Below, one piece after another: positions 17,541 to 26,946 of a stretch of 64,000 nucleotides of DNA. Each line of letters begins with the position of its first letter. The first letter of the stretch is position 1. Origin of the DNA: Paludibacteraceae bacterium (lineage in GTDB: Bacteria; Bacteroidota; Bacteroidia; Bacteroidales; Paludibacteraceae); the NCBI GenBank assembly GCA_017384225.1, contig JAFNUD010000073.1, positions 41,558-105,557 on the forward strand, written 5' to 3'. Under the pieces are notes generated by a model, which searched no databases, was not told where the DNA came from, and was given only the letters and a program-made list of their open reading frames with translations. Made by a program: the position numbers and the translations under genes.

Positions 17541-17571
17541 CAAAGTTACTACAAAAAATACAATTATGCAA
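17541..17571 (-). promoter_or_regulatory. Bacteroidetes promoter of the prenyltransferase run
   Basis: Minus strand: -7 box TAACTTTG (17548-17541) and -33 TTG (17571-17569), 20 bp apart. The start codon at 17509 lies about 30 bp downstream. It is back to back with the promoter of the carboxyltransferase gene. Confidence 0.8.
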
Positions 17572-17607
17572 GCGAAAAGAAATATTTTTAAAATAAAGCA
17601 TACTAAA

Positions 17608-17639
17608 TTTGCGTATGTGCAATTTTTGTAGTACCTTTG
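17608..17639 (+). promoter_or_regulatory. Bacteroidetes promoter of the OadA-like gene and serC
   Basis: TTTG at 17608-17611 and TACCTTTG at 17632-17639, 20 bp apart, a full consensus match. The leader to the ATG at 17722 is about 75 nt. Confidence 0.85.
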
Positions 17640-17721
17640 CATGATAATTGTATGAAGATCATTAAAACGTTTTATCAAAATAGTAAAATTAAGTTGAACC
17701 TTATAAAAACATAGATATATC

Positions 17722-19638
17722 ATGGCTAAAAAAGAAATTCAATTTTCCCTCGTCTATCGCGACATGTGGCAAAGTAGTGGTAAATATGTACCACGCAAAG
17801 ATCAATTGGCGAAAATCGCACCTGTTATCATTGATATGGGCTGTTTCGACCGTGTTGAAACCAACGGTGGCGCAAGCGAGCAAGTCAATCTGCTCTATGG
17901 AGAGAATCCTAACCAAGCTGTCCGTACCTTCACCAAACCTTTTAATGAGGTAGGTATCAAGACCCATATGCTTGACCGTGGTCTCAACGCATTGCGTATG
18001 AACCCTGTGCCAGCGGATGTGCGCAAGTTGATGTACAAGGTGAAGCATGCGCAAGGCGTAGATATTACTCGTATCTTCTGCGGTCTGAACGACCCTCGTA
18101 ATATTATCCCCTCTATCAAATGGGCAAAAGAGGCTGGCATGACTGCACAAGCGACTATGTGTATTACTTATTCTCAAGTACACAACGCAGAATACTATAT
18201 CAACCTCGCTGAAGAACTCATCGCTAATGGCGCACAAGAAATCTGCTTGAAGGATATGGCAGGTATCGGTCGTCCTGCGATGTTGGGTACAATTGTTGCG
18301 GCTATCAAAGAGAAACACCCTGATATCATTATTCAATACCATGGGCACTCTGGTCCTGGTTTCTCTGTAGCCAGCATGTTGGAGGTTGCTAAAGCTGGTG
18401 GTGACGTGTTGGATGTAGCGATGGAGCCACTCAGTTGGGGTATGGTTCACCCAGACGTGATTACCATCCAATCTATGCTCAAGGACGCAGGTTTCCTTGT
18501 GAAAGATATCAATATGAAGGCCTACATGGAGGCTCGTTCGCTTACCCAAGAGTTTATCGACGACTTCCTCGGTTACTGGATTGATCCTCGTAACTCCAAG
18601 ATGACCTCTCTGCTCGTAGGTTGTGGTCTTCCTGGTGGTATGATGGGGTCGCTCATGGCTGACCTCAAGGGTATGCATGCGGCTATCAATGCTAATCTTA
18701 CCAAACGTGGCAAAGCGGCTCTCAGCGAGGACGAATTGCTTGTAGAACTCTTCGACGAAGTACAACGTATCTGGCCTATGCTTGGTACGCCATGTCTCGT
18801 GACTCCATTCTCACAATATGTGAAGAATGCTGCCCTGATGAACCTTTATAGCAAGTCCATGGAGGAGAAACCATTTACACGCATGGATCCTGCTATGTGG
18901 GGTATGATCCTTGGCAAGTCAGGTAAGTTACCAGGTACATTGGCTCCTGAGATTATTGAGCTTGCCAAAGAGAAACAAATGGAATTCTATACCGATGACC
19001 CACAAGCCCTCTATCCTGATGTATTGCCACAGTTCATTGCTGAGATGGAGAAGAACGGTTGGGATCGTGGTCAAGACGATGAGGAACTCTTTGAGTTCGC
19101 AATGCACGAGAAGCAATACCGCGAGTATAAATCAGGTCAAGCCAAAGAGCAATTCAACAAGGATCTCTTTGAGCGCATGGAGAAAGCTGCTCAAGCAGGC
19201 CAACCTGTTAAGTTCCTCTCTGCAGCAGACAAACGCGCTATCCTGCACCCTAATGCTGAGCCATTGGAGGCAACTCTATCGGGCAAAGTCATGTGGGAAC
19301 TCGACTTCAATGAGGATAGCAAAGCTCCTGCTTTGGGTACATTCTACAAGCAAGGTGATGTGGTTTGCTACCTGCAAACACCTCACGGCATCGAGCCTAT
19401 CCGTGCTTACTGCCACTGCCGTGTAGTTTCTATCGAGAAAGAGCAAGGTGCTACTGCTGTTAAGGGAGATGCGCTCTGCTGGCTAGAAAAGGCTGACCTT
19501 GTAGAAGAGGTGGTTGAGAATGTTAAGGATGCGGCTAAGAAAGTCAAAGACGCTATCAAAGAGGCAGTTAAGAAAGCCGACACCGAAATTATTGCGGGCA
19601 ATGATAGTAAATGGAAAATGACGAAAAACCATAAATAA
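17722..19638 (+). CDS. Carboxyltransferase (oxaloacetate decarboxylase alpha / pyruvate carboxylase B-like) lacking the biotin lysine
   Basis: 638 residues. The N-terminal two thirds is the HMGL-like TIM barrel of the OadA/PycB family: FSLVYRDMWQS, GGAS, ICLKDMAGIG, the metal-binding YHGHSGPG, and DVAMEPLSWGM in place of the usual DxAxxPLxxGT/S. The conserved carboxylase domain follows (SLLVGCGLPGGMMGSL). A biotinyl-like barrel at about 510-590 lacks the AMKM motif; the corresponding turn reads QTPHGIEPI, so there is no lysine to biotinylate. A Lys-rich amphipathic tail (DAAKKVKDAIKEAVKKA) ends the protein. The family moves a carboxyl group between biotin and a 2-oxo acid. No partner subunit is present, so the activity is uncertain. 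serC follows after 3 bp. Confidence 0.82.
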   Translation: MAKKEIQFSLVYRDMWQSSGKYVPRKDQLAKIAPVIIDMGCFDRVETNGGASEQVNLLYGENPNQAVRTFTKPFNEVGIKTHMLDRGLNALRMNPVPADVRKLMYKVKHAQGVDITRIFCGLNDPRNIIPSIKWAKEAGMTAQATMCITYSQVHNAEYYINLAEELIANGAQEICLKDMAGIGRPAMLGTIVAAIKEKHPDIIIQYHGHSGPGFSVASMLEVAKAGGDVLDVAMEPLSWGMVHPDVITIQSMLKDAGFLVKDINMKAYMEARSLTQEFIDDFLGYWIDPRNSKMTSLLVGCGLPGGMMGSLMADLKGMHAAINANLTKRGKAALSEDELLVELFDEVQRIWPMLGTPCLVTPFSQYVKNAALMNLYSKSMEEKPFTRMDPAMWGMILGKSGKLPGTLAPEIIELAKEKQMEFYTDDPQALYPDVLPQFIAEMEKNGWDRGQDDEELFEFAMHEKQYREYKSGQAKEQFNKDLFERMEKAAQAGQPVKFLSAADKRAILHPNAEPLEATLSGKVMWELDFNEDSKAPALGTFYKQGDVVCYLQTPHGIEPIRAYCHCRVVSIEKEQGATAVKGDALCWLEKADLVEEVVENVKDAAKKVKDAIKEAVKKADTEIIAGNDSKWKMTKNHK

Positions 19639-19641
19639 ATC

Positions 19642-20730
19642 ATGAAAAAATACAATTTTAACGCAGGACCAAGTATCCTGCCTGCTGAAGTTATTAAGCA
19701 AACAGCTGAAGCTGTTATCGATTTTCAAGGCGAGGGTTTGAGTATTTTGGAAATCTCTCACCGTGCTAAGTATTTTCAACCAGTTCTCGATGAGGCAGAG
19801 GCGTTGATGAAAGAGCTTCTCGGTATTCCAGAGGGTTACCGCGTGATTTTCCTCGGTGGTGGTGCGAGCATGCAATTCTGCATGGTACCTTTCAACTGCC
19901 TTGAGAAGAAAGCTGCTTACCTCAATACCGGTGTATGGTCAAAGAAAGCTATTAAAGAGGCTAAGGCTTTTGGTGAAGTGGTAGAAGTTGCTACTTCTGC
20001 TGCGGACAACTTTACCCATATCCCTATGGATTTTGAGGTGCCACAAGATGCTGATTATTTGCATATTACTACCAATAATACCATCTATGGCACCGAGATT
20101 AATGACGAGAAATTGAAAGTTATCTACGAGAAGAAAGGCAATGTACCTTTGATTGCAGATATGTCGTCTGACATTTTTGCTCGTCCTATTGATGTAAGCC
20201 AATACGATATGATTTACGGTGGCGCACAGAAGAACCTTGCGCCTGCGGGTGTAACTTTCGTTATCGTGAAAGAGGCATTGCTCGGTAAGGTGAGTCGTTA
20301 TATCCCAACCATGCTTGACTATCGCACACACGTTGAGAACGGCAGTATGTTCAATACTCCTCCTGTATTGCCTATCTACACCGCATTGCTCACGCTGCGC
20401 TGGTTGAAAGCTAATGGTGGTCTTGAGGCTGCGCTCAAACGCAATATTGAGAAGGCAGAGGTGATTTACAAGGCAATTGACGAGAGCAAGATTTTCGAGG
20501 GTACTGCTAAGGCAGAAGACCGCTCATTGATGAATATTTGCTTTGTTTTGAAGCCAGAATATGCTCACTTGCAAGACGACTTCTTTAAGTTTGCTACCGC
20601 TAAGGGTATGGTGGGTATTAAGGGACACCGCTTGGTAGGTGGTTTCCGTGCAAGTACTTACAACGCATTGCCACTGGAAAGTGCGGAGGCATTGGTAGCG
20701 TGCATGAAAGAGTATGAGGCACAGCTATAA
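19642..20730 (+). CDS. serC: Phosphoserine aminotransferase
   Basis: 362 residues, class V aminotransferase. It opens with [11 protein letters not shown], the SerC signature; ISHRAKYF and [10 protein letters not shown] bind substrate and PLP phosphate; the PLP lysine is in [12 protein letters not shown] near 197; the C-terminus has [16 protein letters not shown]. It converts 3-phosphohydroxypyruvate to O-phosphoserine in serine synthesis, and can act in vitamin B6 synthesis. It is co-transcribed with the OadA-like gene (3 bp gap) and followed by a terminator. serA is not next to it, unlike in many Bacteroidales. Confidence 0.97.
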   Translation: MKKYNFNAGPSILPAEVIKQTAEAVIDFQGEGLSILEISHRAKYFQPVLDEAEALMKELLGIPEGYRVIFLGGGASMQFCMVPFNCLEKKAAYLNTGVWSKKAIKEAKAFGEVVEVATSAADNFTHIPMDFEVPQDADYLHITTNNTIYGTEINDEKLKVIYEKKGNVPLIADMSSDIFARPIDVSQYDMIYGGAQKNLAPAGVTFVIVKEALLGKVSRYIPTMLDYRTHVENGSMFNTPPVLPIYTALLTLRWLKANGGLEAALKRNIEKAEVIYKAIDESKIFEGTAKAEDRSLMNICFVLKPEYAHLQDDFFKFATAKGMVGIKGHRLVGGFRASTYNALPLESAEALVACMKEYEAQL

Positions 20731-20750
20731 TGTGATTCTCTTATAAAAAG

Positions 20751-20779
20751 CGAACCGCAGGATATTCTCCTGCGGTTCG
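20751..20779. terminator. Bidirectional intrinsic terminator
   Basis: A 12-bp perfect inverted repeat, CGAACCGCAGGA (20751-20762) and its complement (20768-20779), with a 5-base loop TATTC. A-rich sequence before and T-rich sequence after give tails on both strands. It separates the convergent serC and ftsY genes. Confidence 0.9.
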
Positions 20780-20790
20780 TCTTTTATAAA

Positions 20791-21747
20791 TTACTGGATT
20801 TGTAATAGCGACTTTACAAACTCTTCTCTATCAAATACTTGTAAATCGGTCATCTGTTCTCCTAATCCGATGTATCGTACAGGTATTTTAAACTGATCGC
20901 TGATGCCAATTACTACGCCACCTTTGGCTGTACCATCTAGTTTGGTGATTGCCAACGAACTAACTTGTGTGGCTTTGGTAAATTGTTTGGCTTGCTCAAA
21001 AGCATTTTGTCCAGTGCTACCATCTAAGACGAGCATTACATCATGAGGTGCATCTGGAACTACTTTTTGCATCACGTTCTTGATTTTTGTGAGTTCGTTC
21101 ATCAGGTTGATTTTGTTGTGCAAACGTCCTGCGGTGTCAATCAGAACTACATCCGCATCATTAGCTTTTGCACTGGATAGTGTATCAAACGCTACACTAG
21201 CAGGATCGGATCCTTGTTGTTGTTTGATTACAGGTACGCCTACGCGCTCTCCCCAAATACATAGTTGCTCCACAGCGGCTGCGCGGAAAGTGTCGGCTGC
21301 ACCCAAATATACTTTCTTACCTGCTTGCTTATATTGGTGTGCTAGTTTGCCGATAGTGGTAGTTTTGCCTACACCATTTACGCCTACTACCATAATCACG
21401 TATGGCTTGCAAGGTAATGGATCTGAAAAATCCAACACTTGCATAGAATTGTTTTCTGCCAATAGCGATGCGACTTCGTCCACCAAAATATGATTGAGTT
21501 CGGCAGTTCCAAGGTATTTATCTTTCTTTACACGCTCTTGTAGTCGCTCTATAATACGCAGTGTGGTTTCCACACCGACATCGGAGGTGATGAGCGCCTC
21601 TTCCATATTGTCAAGAACTTCATCATCAATAGTAGTCTTACCTGCTACTGCACGACTAATCTTGCCCCATACCGATTCTTTTGATTTCTCTAATCCCTTG
21701 TCTAGGGTTTCTTTTTTCTCTTTTCCAAATAATCCAAAAAATGCCAT
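20791..21747 (-). CDS. ftsY: Signal recognition particle receptor FtsY
   Basis: 318 residues. An N-terminal helical N domain (without the long acidic A domain of E. coli) is followed by the SRP GTPase: P-loop GVNGVGKTTTIGKLA near 122, DTFRAAAVEQL, QQQGSDPASVAFD, DTAGR, TKLDGTAKGG and the C-terminal GEQMTDLQVFD. It docks ribosome-SRP complexes at the membrane for co-translational insertion. It lies 21 bp after the last capsule gene on the same strand, with no separate promoter seen. Confidence 0.97.
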   Translation of the reverse strand: MAFFGLFGKEKKETLDKGLEKSKESVWGKISRAVAGKTTIDDEVLDNMEEALITSDVGVETTLRIIERLQERVKKDKYLGTAELNHILVDEVASLLAENNSMQVLDFSDPLPCKPYVIMVVGVNGVGKTTTIGKLAHQYKQAGKKVYLGAADTFRAAAVEQLCIWGERVGVPVIKQQQGSDPASVAFDTLSSAKANDADVVLIDTAGRLHNKINLMNELTKIKNVMQKVVPDAPHDVMLVLDGSTGQNAFEQAKQFTKATQVSSLAITKLDGTAKGGVVIGISDQFKIPVRYIGLGEQMTDLQVFDREEFVKSLLQIQ

Positions 21748-21768
21748 TACGTTGCGTTGTTTAATTGA

Positions 21769-23730
21769 TTAAACATCCAAATCTTCATATACAGAATTTT
21801 TGCTTTTAAATTCAGGGACAATTTGTTTCATCAATCTTACAGTAGGGAAGACCTTTCCATGCTTAGCTAAAGTAATTAAATTGTCCACATCTTGTGCTAC
21901 TCTTTTATAATCATACTCACGAACTTTTGCTACAAGAATTTTTTTATTCTTTGTAGGTATTGTTGTTTCTTTTTGATTTAGCAATTCTTCGTATAGTTTC
22001 TCACCAGGGCGTAATCCTGTATAGGTAATTTTAATATCTTTTCCAGGCTCAAAACCAGCTAAACGAATCATGTTTTTTGCTAAATCAGCAATTTTGACAG
22101 GTTGTCCCATGTCAAAGCAGAATATTTCACCTCCATTGCCTAACGTAGCTGCTTCTAAGACTAGGCAACTAGCTTCTGGAATAGTCATAAAATAGCGAAT
22201 AATATCAGGGTGGGTTACCGTGATAGGACCTCCTGCTGCTATTTGCTTTTTGAAAAATGGAACGACAGAACCGTTACTACCCAATACATTACCAAAACGT
22301 GTGGTGATAAATTTTGTACAATTGGCATCTTCTTTTACCTGTTGCAAGAATAGCGATTGCACGTAGATTTCAGCAATACGCTTTGAAGCACCCATTACAT
22401 TAGTAGGATTCACTGCTTTATCAGTGGATACCATTAAAAAGCGCTTAGTTTTATATTGAATAGCCATATCTGCAACATTCTTAGTACCTAACACATTTGC
22501 CAATATCGCTTGTGCTGGAAAATCTTCCATCAAAGGTACATGCTTATAAGCTGCAGCATGGAATACGATACTGGGGTGATACTCTTCGAAAACTTCTTTT
22601 ACCATGTCCAAATTTCTCACGTCTGCAATCACAGGTACAAACTGCTGGTCTGGGTATGTGTTGCGTAGATCAACTGTCAGATCATGGAGAGGTGATTCTG
22701 CCAACTCAAATAGTACAATAGTCTGTGGCTTAAAAGTAGTTAATTGGCGTACAATTTCGCTACCAATACTACCTGCAGCGCCTGTTACCATCACCGTTTT
22801 TCCATTGATAATAGTTCCTACATTATCTGTATCTATATCTATAGTTGGACGTTCTAACAAATCTTCAACACGTATAGACTCTATTCGTCCTACTACTTTT
22901 TCTATATCATGATTCTTTTTTGCAGAAAAATCCGTGAAATACGGAGTTGTCAAGATATTGATACCATTATCAATAAATATCTTTAAATCCTTTAGAGGAT
23001 TGATTTGCTTCATTTTTAAGGGGGAAATGATGACGTATCGAATGCGATGTCGTTTTAGAATATCGACTAATTCTGAATTAATAGGATATACCTTCAAACC
23101 CAATAAATCATGATGAATATTGTCGTGCTCATCTGCTATAAAACCAATAGGGCGATATTTGCTTTCCAAATTGGTTTGCAACATTTTCGCGATTGATAGT
23201 CCTGCAGATTTGGTACCATAAATAAGTACTCGCTCCACACCTTTAGAGATATGCGAGAAATATTCAAAAGATGTTTTAATAGCCACACGCCATCCGAATA
23301 ATAGGGTGATACATACAAATATGTATATTACTAATACCGAGGTGAAAAATGGTGGATTTGCGAAATTAGTTGCATATCGAATAATCAAATTGATAATCAG
23401 CAAAAATATACCAGTAGTACTTACCGATGTGGCAACTTTAAGGATGTCAATAAATGTTGAATAGCGCAGAATCCCTGAATAGGTATGAAATACCCAGAAA
23501 AATATACATTGTACAGCCATTATGGTTAATGCTTGTTCCCACATAGGCAAACGAGCACTCAAGTTGTAGCTAAGCAACTGACTACCGATTAAGTAACTAA
23601 TGACGATTGCAATCAATACAATCAATAAGTCCAGCAACAATACACCCCAACGAGGCAGGTATCCTATGTTTATCCAATGTGAAAACATATCTGTCTTAAA
23701 TATTTCTTTGATTTTTTTCATAATTGTCAT
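21769..23730 (-). CDS. Membrane nucleotide-sugar 4,6-dehydratase (PglF/CapD/WbpM type)
   Basis: 653 residues. Four membrane helices at about 25-140, a CoA-binding-like Rossmann domain (IYGTKSAG, about 170), then the SDR catalytic domain with TGAAGSIGSEI near 320, HAAAYKHVPLME, STDKAVNPTNVMGASKR and GLRPGEKLYEE. The family dehydrates UDP-GlcNAc (or similar) to the 4-keto-6-deoxy sugar, the first step to bacillosamine-like or QuiNAc/FucNAc sugars. It is paired with the DegT gene just upstream (17 bp). The start is the ATG at 23730; a second ATG three codons later is equally possible. Confidence 0.92.
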   Translation of the reverse strand: MTIMKKIKEIFKTDMFSHWINIGYLPRWGVLLLDLLIVLIAIVISYLIGSQLLSYNLSARLPMWEQALTIMAVQCIFFWVFHTYSGILRYSTFIDILKVATSVSTTGIFLLIINLIIRYATNFANPPFFTSVLVIYIFVCITLLFGWRVAIKTSFEYFSHISKGVERVLIYGTKSAGLSIAKMLQTNLESKYRPIGFIADEHDNIHHDLLGLKVYPINSELVDILKRHRIRYVIISPLKMKQINPLKDLKIFIDNGINILTTPYFTDFSAKKNHDIEKVVGRIESIRVEDLLERPTIDIDTDNVGTIINGKTVMVTGAAGSIGSEIVRQLTTFKPQTIVLFELAESPLHDLTVDLRNTYPDQQFVPVIADVRNLDMVKEVFEEYHPSIVFHAAAYKHVPLMEDFPAQAILANVLGTKNVADMAIQYKTKRFLMVSTDKAVNPTNVMGASKRIAEIYVQSLFLQQVKEDANCTKFITTRFGNVLGSNGSVVPFFKKQIAAGGPITVTHPDIIRYFMTIPEASCLVLEAATLGNGGEIFCFDMGQPVKIADLAKNMIRLAGFEPGKDIKITYTGLRPGEKLYEELLNQKETTIPTKNKKILVAKVREYDYKRVAQDVDNLITLAKHGKVFPTVRLMKQIVPEFKSKNSVYEDLDV

Positions 23731-23747
23731 GCGTTTTATTTTTAGGA

Positions 23748-25013
23748 CTATAGGATAATTGCAGATTTGATTGTTTCTACAATATAGTGTACATCTTCAT
23801 CTGTCACATATGGACCTGCTGGCAAACACATACCCACTTTGAATATATCTTCGCTCACTCCGTTTATATATGCAGGAGCATTCTTATAGACAGGTTGCTT
23901 GTGCATAGGCTTCCATACAGGTCGTGCTTCGATTTTTGCTTCTAGCATATATACACGCAGTGCTTCTACATTGTCGTTGGGTTGGCAATCTGTTGTAGCT
24001 GTATCTACGGCATGAATCACACCTGCCGCACCACCTACAGCACTCTTTATCACCTCTTTATATGCATTCTCTTGCCCTTTGATTCGTAATGTAGGGTCAA
24101 GCTCTATGGTGCATAGCCAATAATTGGAGTCATATGCCTCTGAAGGTGCTTTGTGTAATGTAACTCCCTTTACATCTGCTAGCAATTTTTCATACAAGGC
24201 TTGTACGTGCTTATGATGTGTAATATGATCATTCGCGATTGTCATTTGCCCACGACCAATGCCTGCGCAAATATTAGACATGCGATAGTTGTAACCAACT
24301 TCTTCGTGTTGATAGTAGGGATATGCTTCGCGAGCTTGGGTGGCATACCACATGATTTGGTTTTTGAGTTCTGCGGTCTCGCACACCAGTGCACCGCCAC
24401 CAGAGGTAGTAATCATCTTATTTCCATTGAATGAAAGTACACCGAACTTGCCAAAGGTACCTAACATTTGTCCTTTGAACTTCGAACCAAATCCCTCTGC
24501 AGCATCTTCGATTACAGGAATGTCGTATTTGTTAGCAATTTCCATGATACGTTCACAATCATATGGCATACCATAGAGTGCTACAGGGATAATGGCTTTA
24601 GGTTTCTTGCCCGTTTTTTCGATACGATCCAAAATGGCTTTCTCTAATAGTTCGGGATCCATATTCCAAGTATCTCTCTCTGAATCAATGAATACAGGTT
24701 TCGCTCCTAAGTAGGTAATGGGGTGGGAGGAGGCGCAGAATGTGAACGATTGTACACACACCTCATCACCTGCTTTCACACCGCATGCAATCAACGCCAA
24801 GTGTACAGCAGCTGTACCCGCAGAGAGTGCAACTACCTCTTTTTTTTGTCCTTGTTGATCAGTACCAACAAACTGCTTGAGGTCTTCCTCAAATCCATTG
24901 ACGTTTGGTCCCAAAGGCACAACCCAATTGGTATCGAATGCCTCTTTGATATATTTTTGCTCCAATCCCTCTTCTGACATATGTGCCAAACAGAGGTAAA
25001 TCATTTTTCTCAT
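23748..25013 (-). CDS. DegT-family sugar aminotransferase (PglE-like)
   Basis: 421 residues, PLP-dependent fold type I. The PLP lysine is in SFNGNKMITTSGGGAL (about 207), the Asp in VIEDAAEGFGS, and SAGTAAVHLALIA binds the phosphate. The N-terminus (MIYLCLAHMSEEG) is typical of Bacteroidales PglE-like enzymes that aminate the C4 keto group of UDP-4-keto-6-deoxy-GlcNAc. With the neighbouring dehydratase this should give a UDP-4-amino-4,6-dideoxy sugar. It overlaps the stop of the licD-like gene by 4 nt (ATGA), so translation is coupled. Confidence 0.92.
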   Translation of the reverse strand: MRKMIYLCLAHMSEEGLEQKYIKEAFDTNWVVPLGPNVNGFEEDLKQFVGTDQQGQKKEVVALSAGTAAVHLALIACGVKAGDEVCVQSFTFCASSHPITYLGAKPVFIDSERDTWNMDPELLEKAILDRIEKTGKKPKAIIPVALYGMPYDCERIMEIANKYDIPVIEDAAEGFGSKFKGQMLGTFGKFGVLSFNGNKMITTSGGGALVCETAELKNQIMWYATQAREAYPYYQHEEVGYNYRMSNICAGIGRGQMTIANDHITHHKHVQALYEKLLADVKGVTLHKAPSEAYDSNYWLCTIELDPTLRIKGQENAYKEVIKSAVGGAAGVIHAVDTATTDCQPNDNVEALRVYMLEAKIEARPVWKPMHKQPVYKNAPAYINGVSEDIFKVGMCLPAGPYVTDEDVHYIVETIKSAIIL

Positions 25014-25906
25014 AAATTGTTATCCTTATTAGATTCTACACAATAATGAATTCCTTTGTATTTCTTATATCCATTTTCAAGATCATAAAAGACCACCTTT
25101 GTAATTGGTATTCTACCTTCTATAGGTGGAAGTTGCATATAGTCGCCATATGCAGATCTTAATATTTCATCATATCCCACTGGCACAGGCATTTTATGTC
25201 CCTCAAAATCCATATAGATGACATCTTTGTACCATTCTTTTTTTTGCAATCTTAACCCTAAGTGGCGAATATATTGGCATGATGAGAAGTTGTATTTTTT
25301 TATTTGTTTTTCTGAATACATCCAGATAAAGTCTCTGACTTTAGCCGAACGGAATATAGTCAATAGCGTTTTTGCTATGATGCGTATAGCGGAACGACCC
25401 GATTTATATACCGCATTAGGCACTCTTTGAGTAGAAAATAGTGCATACATGCGAGCAAAGAATACTTGCTTCATTCGTAGGAACGAACTATTAGGTACCC
25501 CATCCAAAAACTCGACATCTATTTTCAATCCATGACAAAGATCCAAATGCTTGCTATGCTCATAAATGCACGTGGTGTTGTTGTCTCGTATGAGCGTCAT
25601 AGGAAAATAGATGCAATTACCCTTAGTAGTTTTGCAGCAAGAGAATCTTGTTTTATCAGCGTGTTTCTCCCATAAGTCATACAACTTATCATAATCTTCA
25701 CGTGGCATAGATACATCAATATCATCATCCCAAGGAATAAATCCATTATGTCGAACAGCACCCAACATAGTACCATATGACAGGTAGAATGTCAGATTGT
25801 GCTTTTCGCAGAAATCTTTAAAATACACTAATATATCTAATAACTTTAACTGCCAACGTCTCAATTCTTCTTGAGAAACATCTGTCAATGAAATTAATTT
25901 ATCCAT
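25010..25906 (-). CDS. LicD-family phosphotransferase
   Basis: 298 residues. The LicD signature lies at about 40-75: YLSYGTMLGAVRHNG, FIPWDDDIDVSMPRED, with the metal-binding Asp cluster of a nucleotidyltransferase-like fold. LicD proteins transfer phosphocholine (or a similar phospho-alcohol) from its CDP form to cell-surface glycans. The LicC-like nucleotidyltransferase is encoded two genes upstream, which supports transfer of a CDP-activated group to the capsule. The acceptor and the group moved cannot be told. Confidence 0.9.
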   Translation of the reverse strand: MDKLISLTDVSQEELRRWQLKLLDILVYFKDFCEKHNLTFYLSYGTMLGAVRHNGFIPWDDDIDVSMPREDYDKLYDLWEKHADKTRFSCCKTTKGNCIYFPMTLIRDNNTTCIYEHSKHLDLCHGLKIDVEFLDGVPNSSFLRMKQVFFARMYALFSTQRVPNAVYKSGRSAIRIIAKTLLTIFRSAKVRDFIWMYSEKQIKKYNFSSCQYIRHLGLRLQKKEWYKDVIYMDFEGHKMPVPVGYDEILRSAYGDYMQLPPIEGRIPITKVVFYDLENGYKKYKGIHYCVESNKDNNL

Positions 25907-25923
25907 AAATGATTAGTATGTAG

Positions 25924-26946
25924 TTATTCGTTGTTTATTTTACTCATTCCCCAGTGATATACCTTATCAATATTGGGTGTGCTAAGATTGTGTTTGCGTG
26001 CCAGATTATATATAAATTGTAAACCAAAAGGAAAATCCTCCGTGAAATAGCGGCTTGTAAAATCAGGAATCCATCTTCCATCTTTTTCTTTCATGGGAGA
26101 TTGAATCGTAGCAAATGATTGGATGTTTTTTATTTTGTTGGTAAGTTCGTTCGCGTTGCTTACTTCGTAGTGTTGCAATAATGTAGGTAGGTGTACTGTT
26201 GATACACCAAGCACCTGTAATAGTTGGAAAAATTCTTGGTCCATTTTGATTAGTAATTCTGATGTTTCATCAGTCCAATCATAATAGAATAAAGATTTTT
26301 CTGGATATGATTCTCCTGCCCAATCTTTCCACATCGTATATAGGCGACCTGTATGAAGAATAGGGTTACTATTGCTCAAAGTTACCTCATAGAAAGAATC
26401 TACAAGTTGGGTTTTTGTGCAGAATAGTGCGCTTATTTCGTTACTAAATTTTTGTGGTTCGGAGATATTTTCCACTGCGATGTGAAGTTCGTTCTTGTAA
26501 CCTAATAATGCAGCTCTTTTTCCATATTCAACCACTCTTGATATGTATGGTACGCGTTGGAATGCAAATAACCCAGTATTGGTGTTTTTAAGTATTTTGT
26601 GAGCGAATAGGAAAAAACCCGTATTACCAACTACAGAACCAATAATTGCTTTGGTAGATAAATATGGCTTGATAGTTTGTAAGGTTTGTTCTACTAAAAA
26701 GGCAGGCAAACAGAGTAAAATTATATCAGCTGTTGTTATTACCAAACTCGGATCATTGCTTATCGTTGTTAGATGACCATGATATTGCTTACCATTAGGA
26801 TCATCAACGATGAATTGTTGTTGCCACTTTTCAGGATGTTGAGTGTACATCATCACTTCTATCTCAGGATGTGATGATAATACAGCGGCGCAAGTATGAC
26901 CCAAACCTCCGCCTCCACAAATGCATATTCGTTTGTTAGTAAACAT
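25924..26946 (-). CDS. Opine-dehydrogenase-like oxidoreductase
   Basis: 340 residues. The N-terminal Rossmann motif is ICGGGGLGHTCAAVL (residues 8-22). The second half matches the helical domain of the octopine/nopaline dehydrogenase family, with the signature SNSNPILHTGRL around residue 190, where the family has N-x-xxHxP/G; the His is the expected catalytic residue. Such enzymes join an amino group and a 2-oxo acid reductively to an N-(carboxyalkyl) amino acid. In a capsule locus this could make an opine group for attachment to an amino sugar, as alanopine does in some enterobacterial O-antigens. It abuts the LicC fusion gene (1-nt overlap). Confidence 0.8.
   Translation of the reverse strand: MFTNKRICICGGGGLGHTCAAVLSSHPEIEVMMYTQHPEKWQQQFIVDDPNGKQYHGHLTTISNDPSLVITTADIILLCLPAFLVEQTLQTIKPYLSTKAIIGSVVGNTGFFLFAHKILKNTNTGLFAFQRVPYISRVVEYGKRAALLGYKNELHIAVENISEPQKFSNEISALFCTKTQLVDSFYEVTLSNSNPILHTGRLYTMWKDWAGESYPEKSLFYYDWTDETSELLIKMDQEFFQLLQVLGVSTVHLPTLLQHYEVSNANELTNKIKNIQSFATIQSPMKEKDGRWIPDFTSRYFTEDFPFGLQFIYNLARKHNLSTPNIDKVYHWGMSKINNE

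Noticed and set aside
17701-18765. A 354-codon open frame opposite the carboxyltransferase gene
   Set aside because: Antisense shadow: it lies over highly conserved OadA-type sequence and has no recognisable motif.
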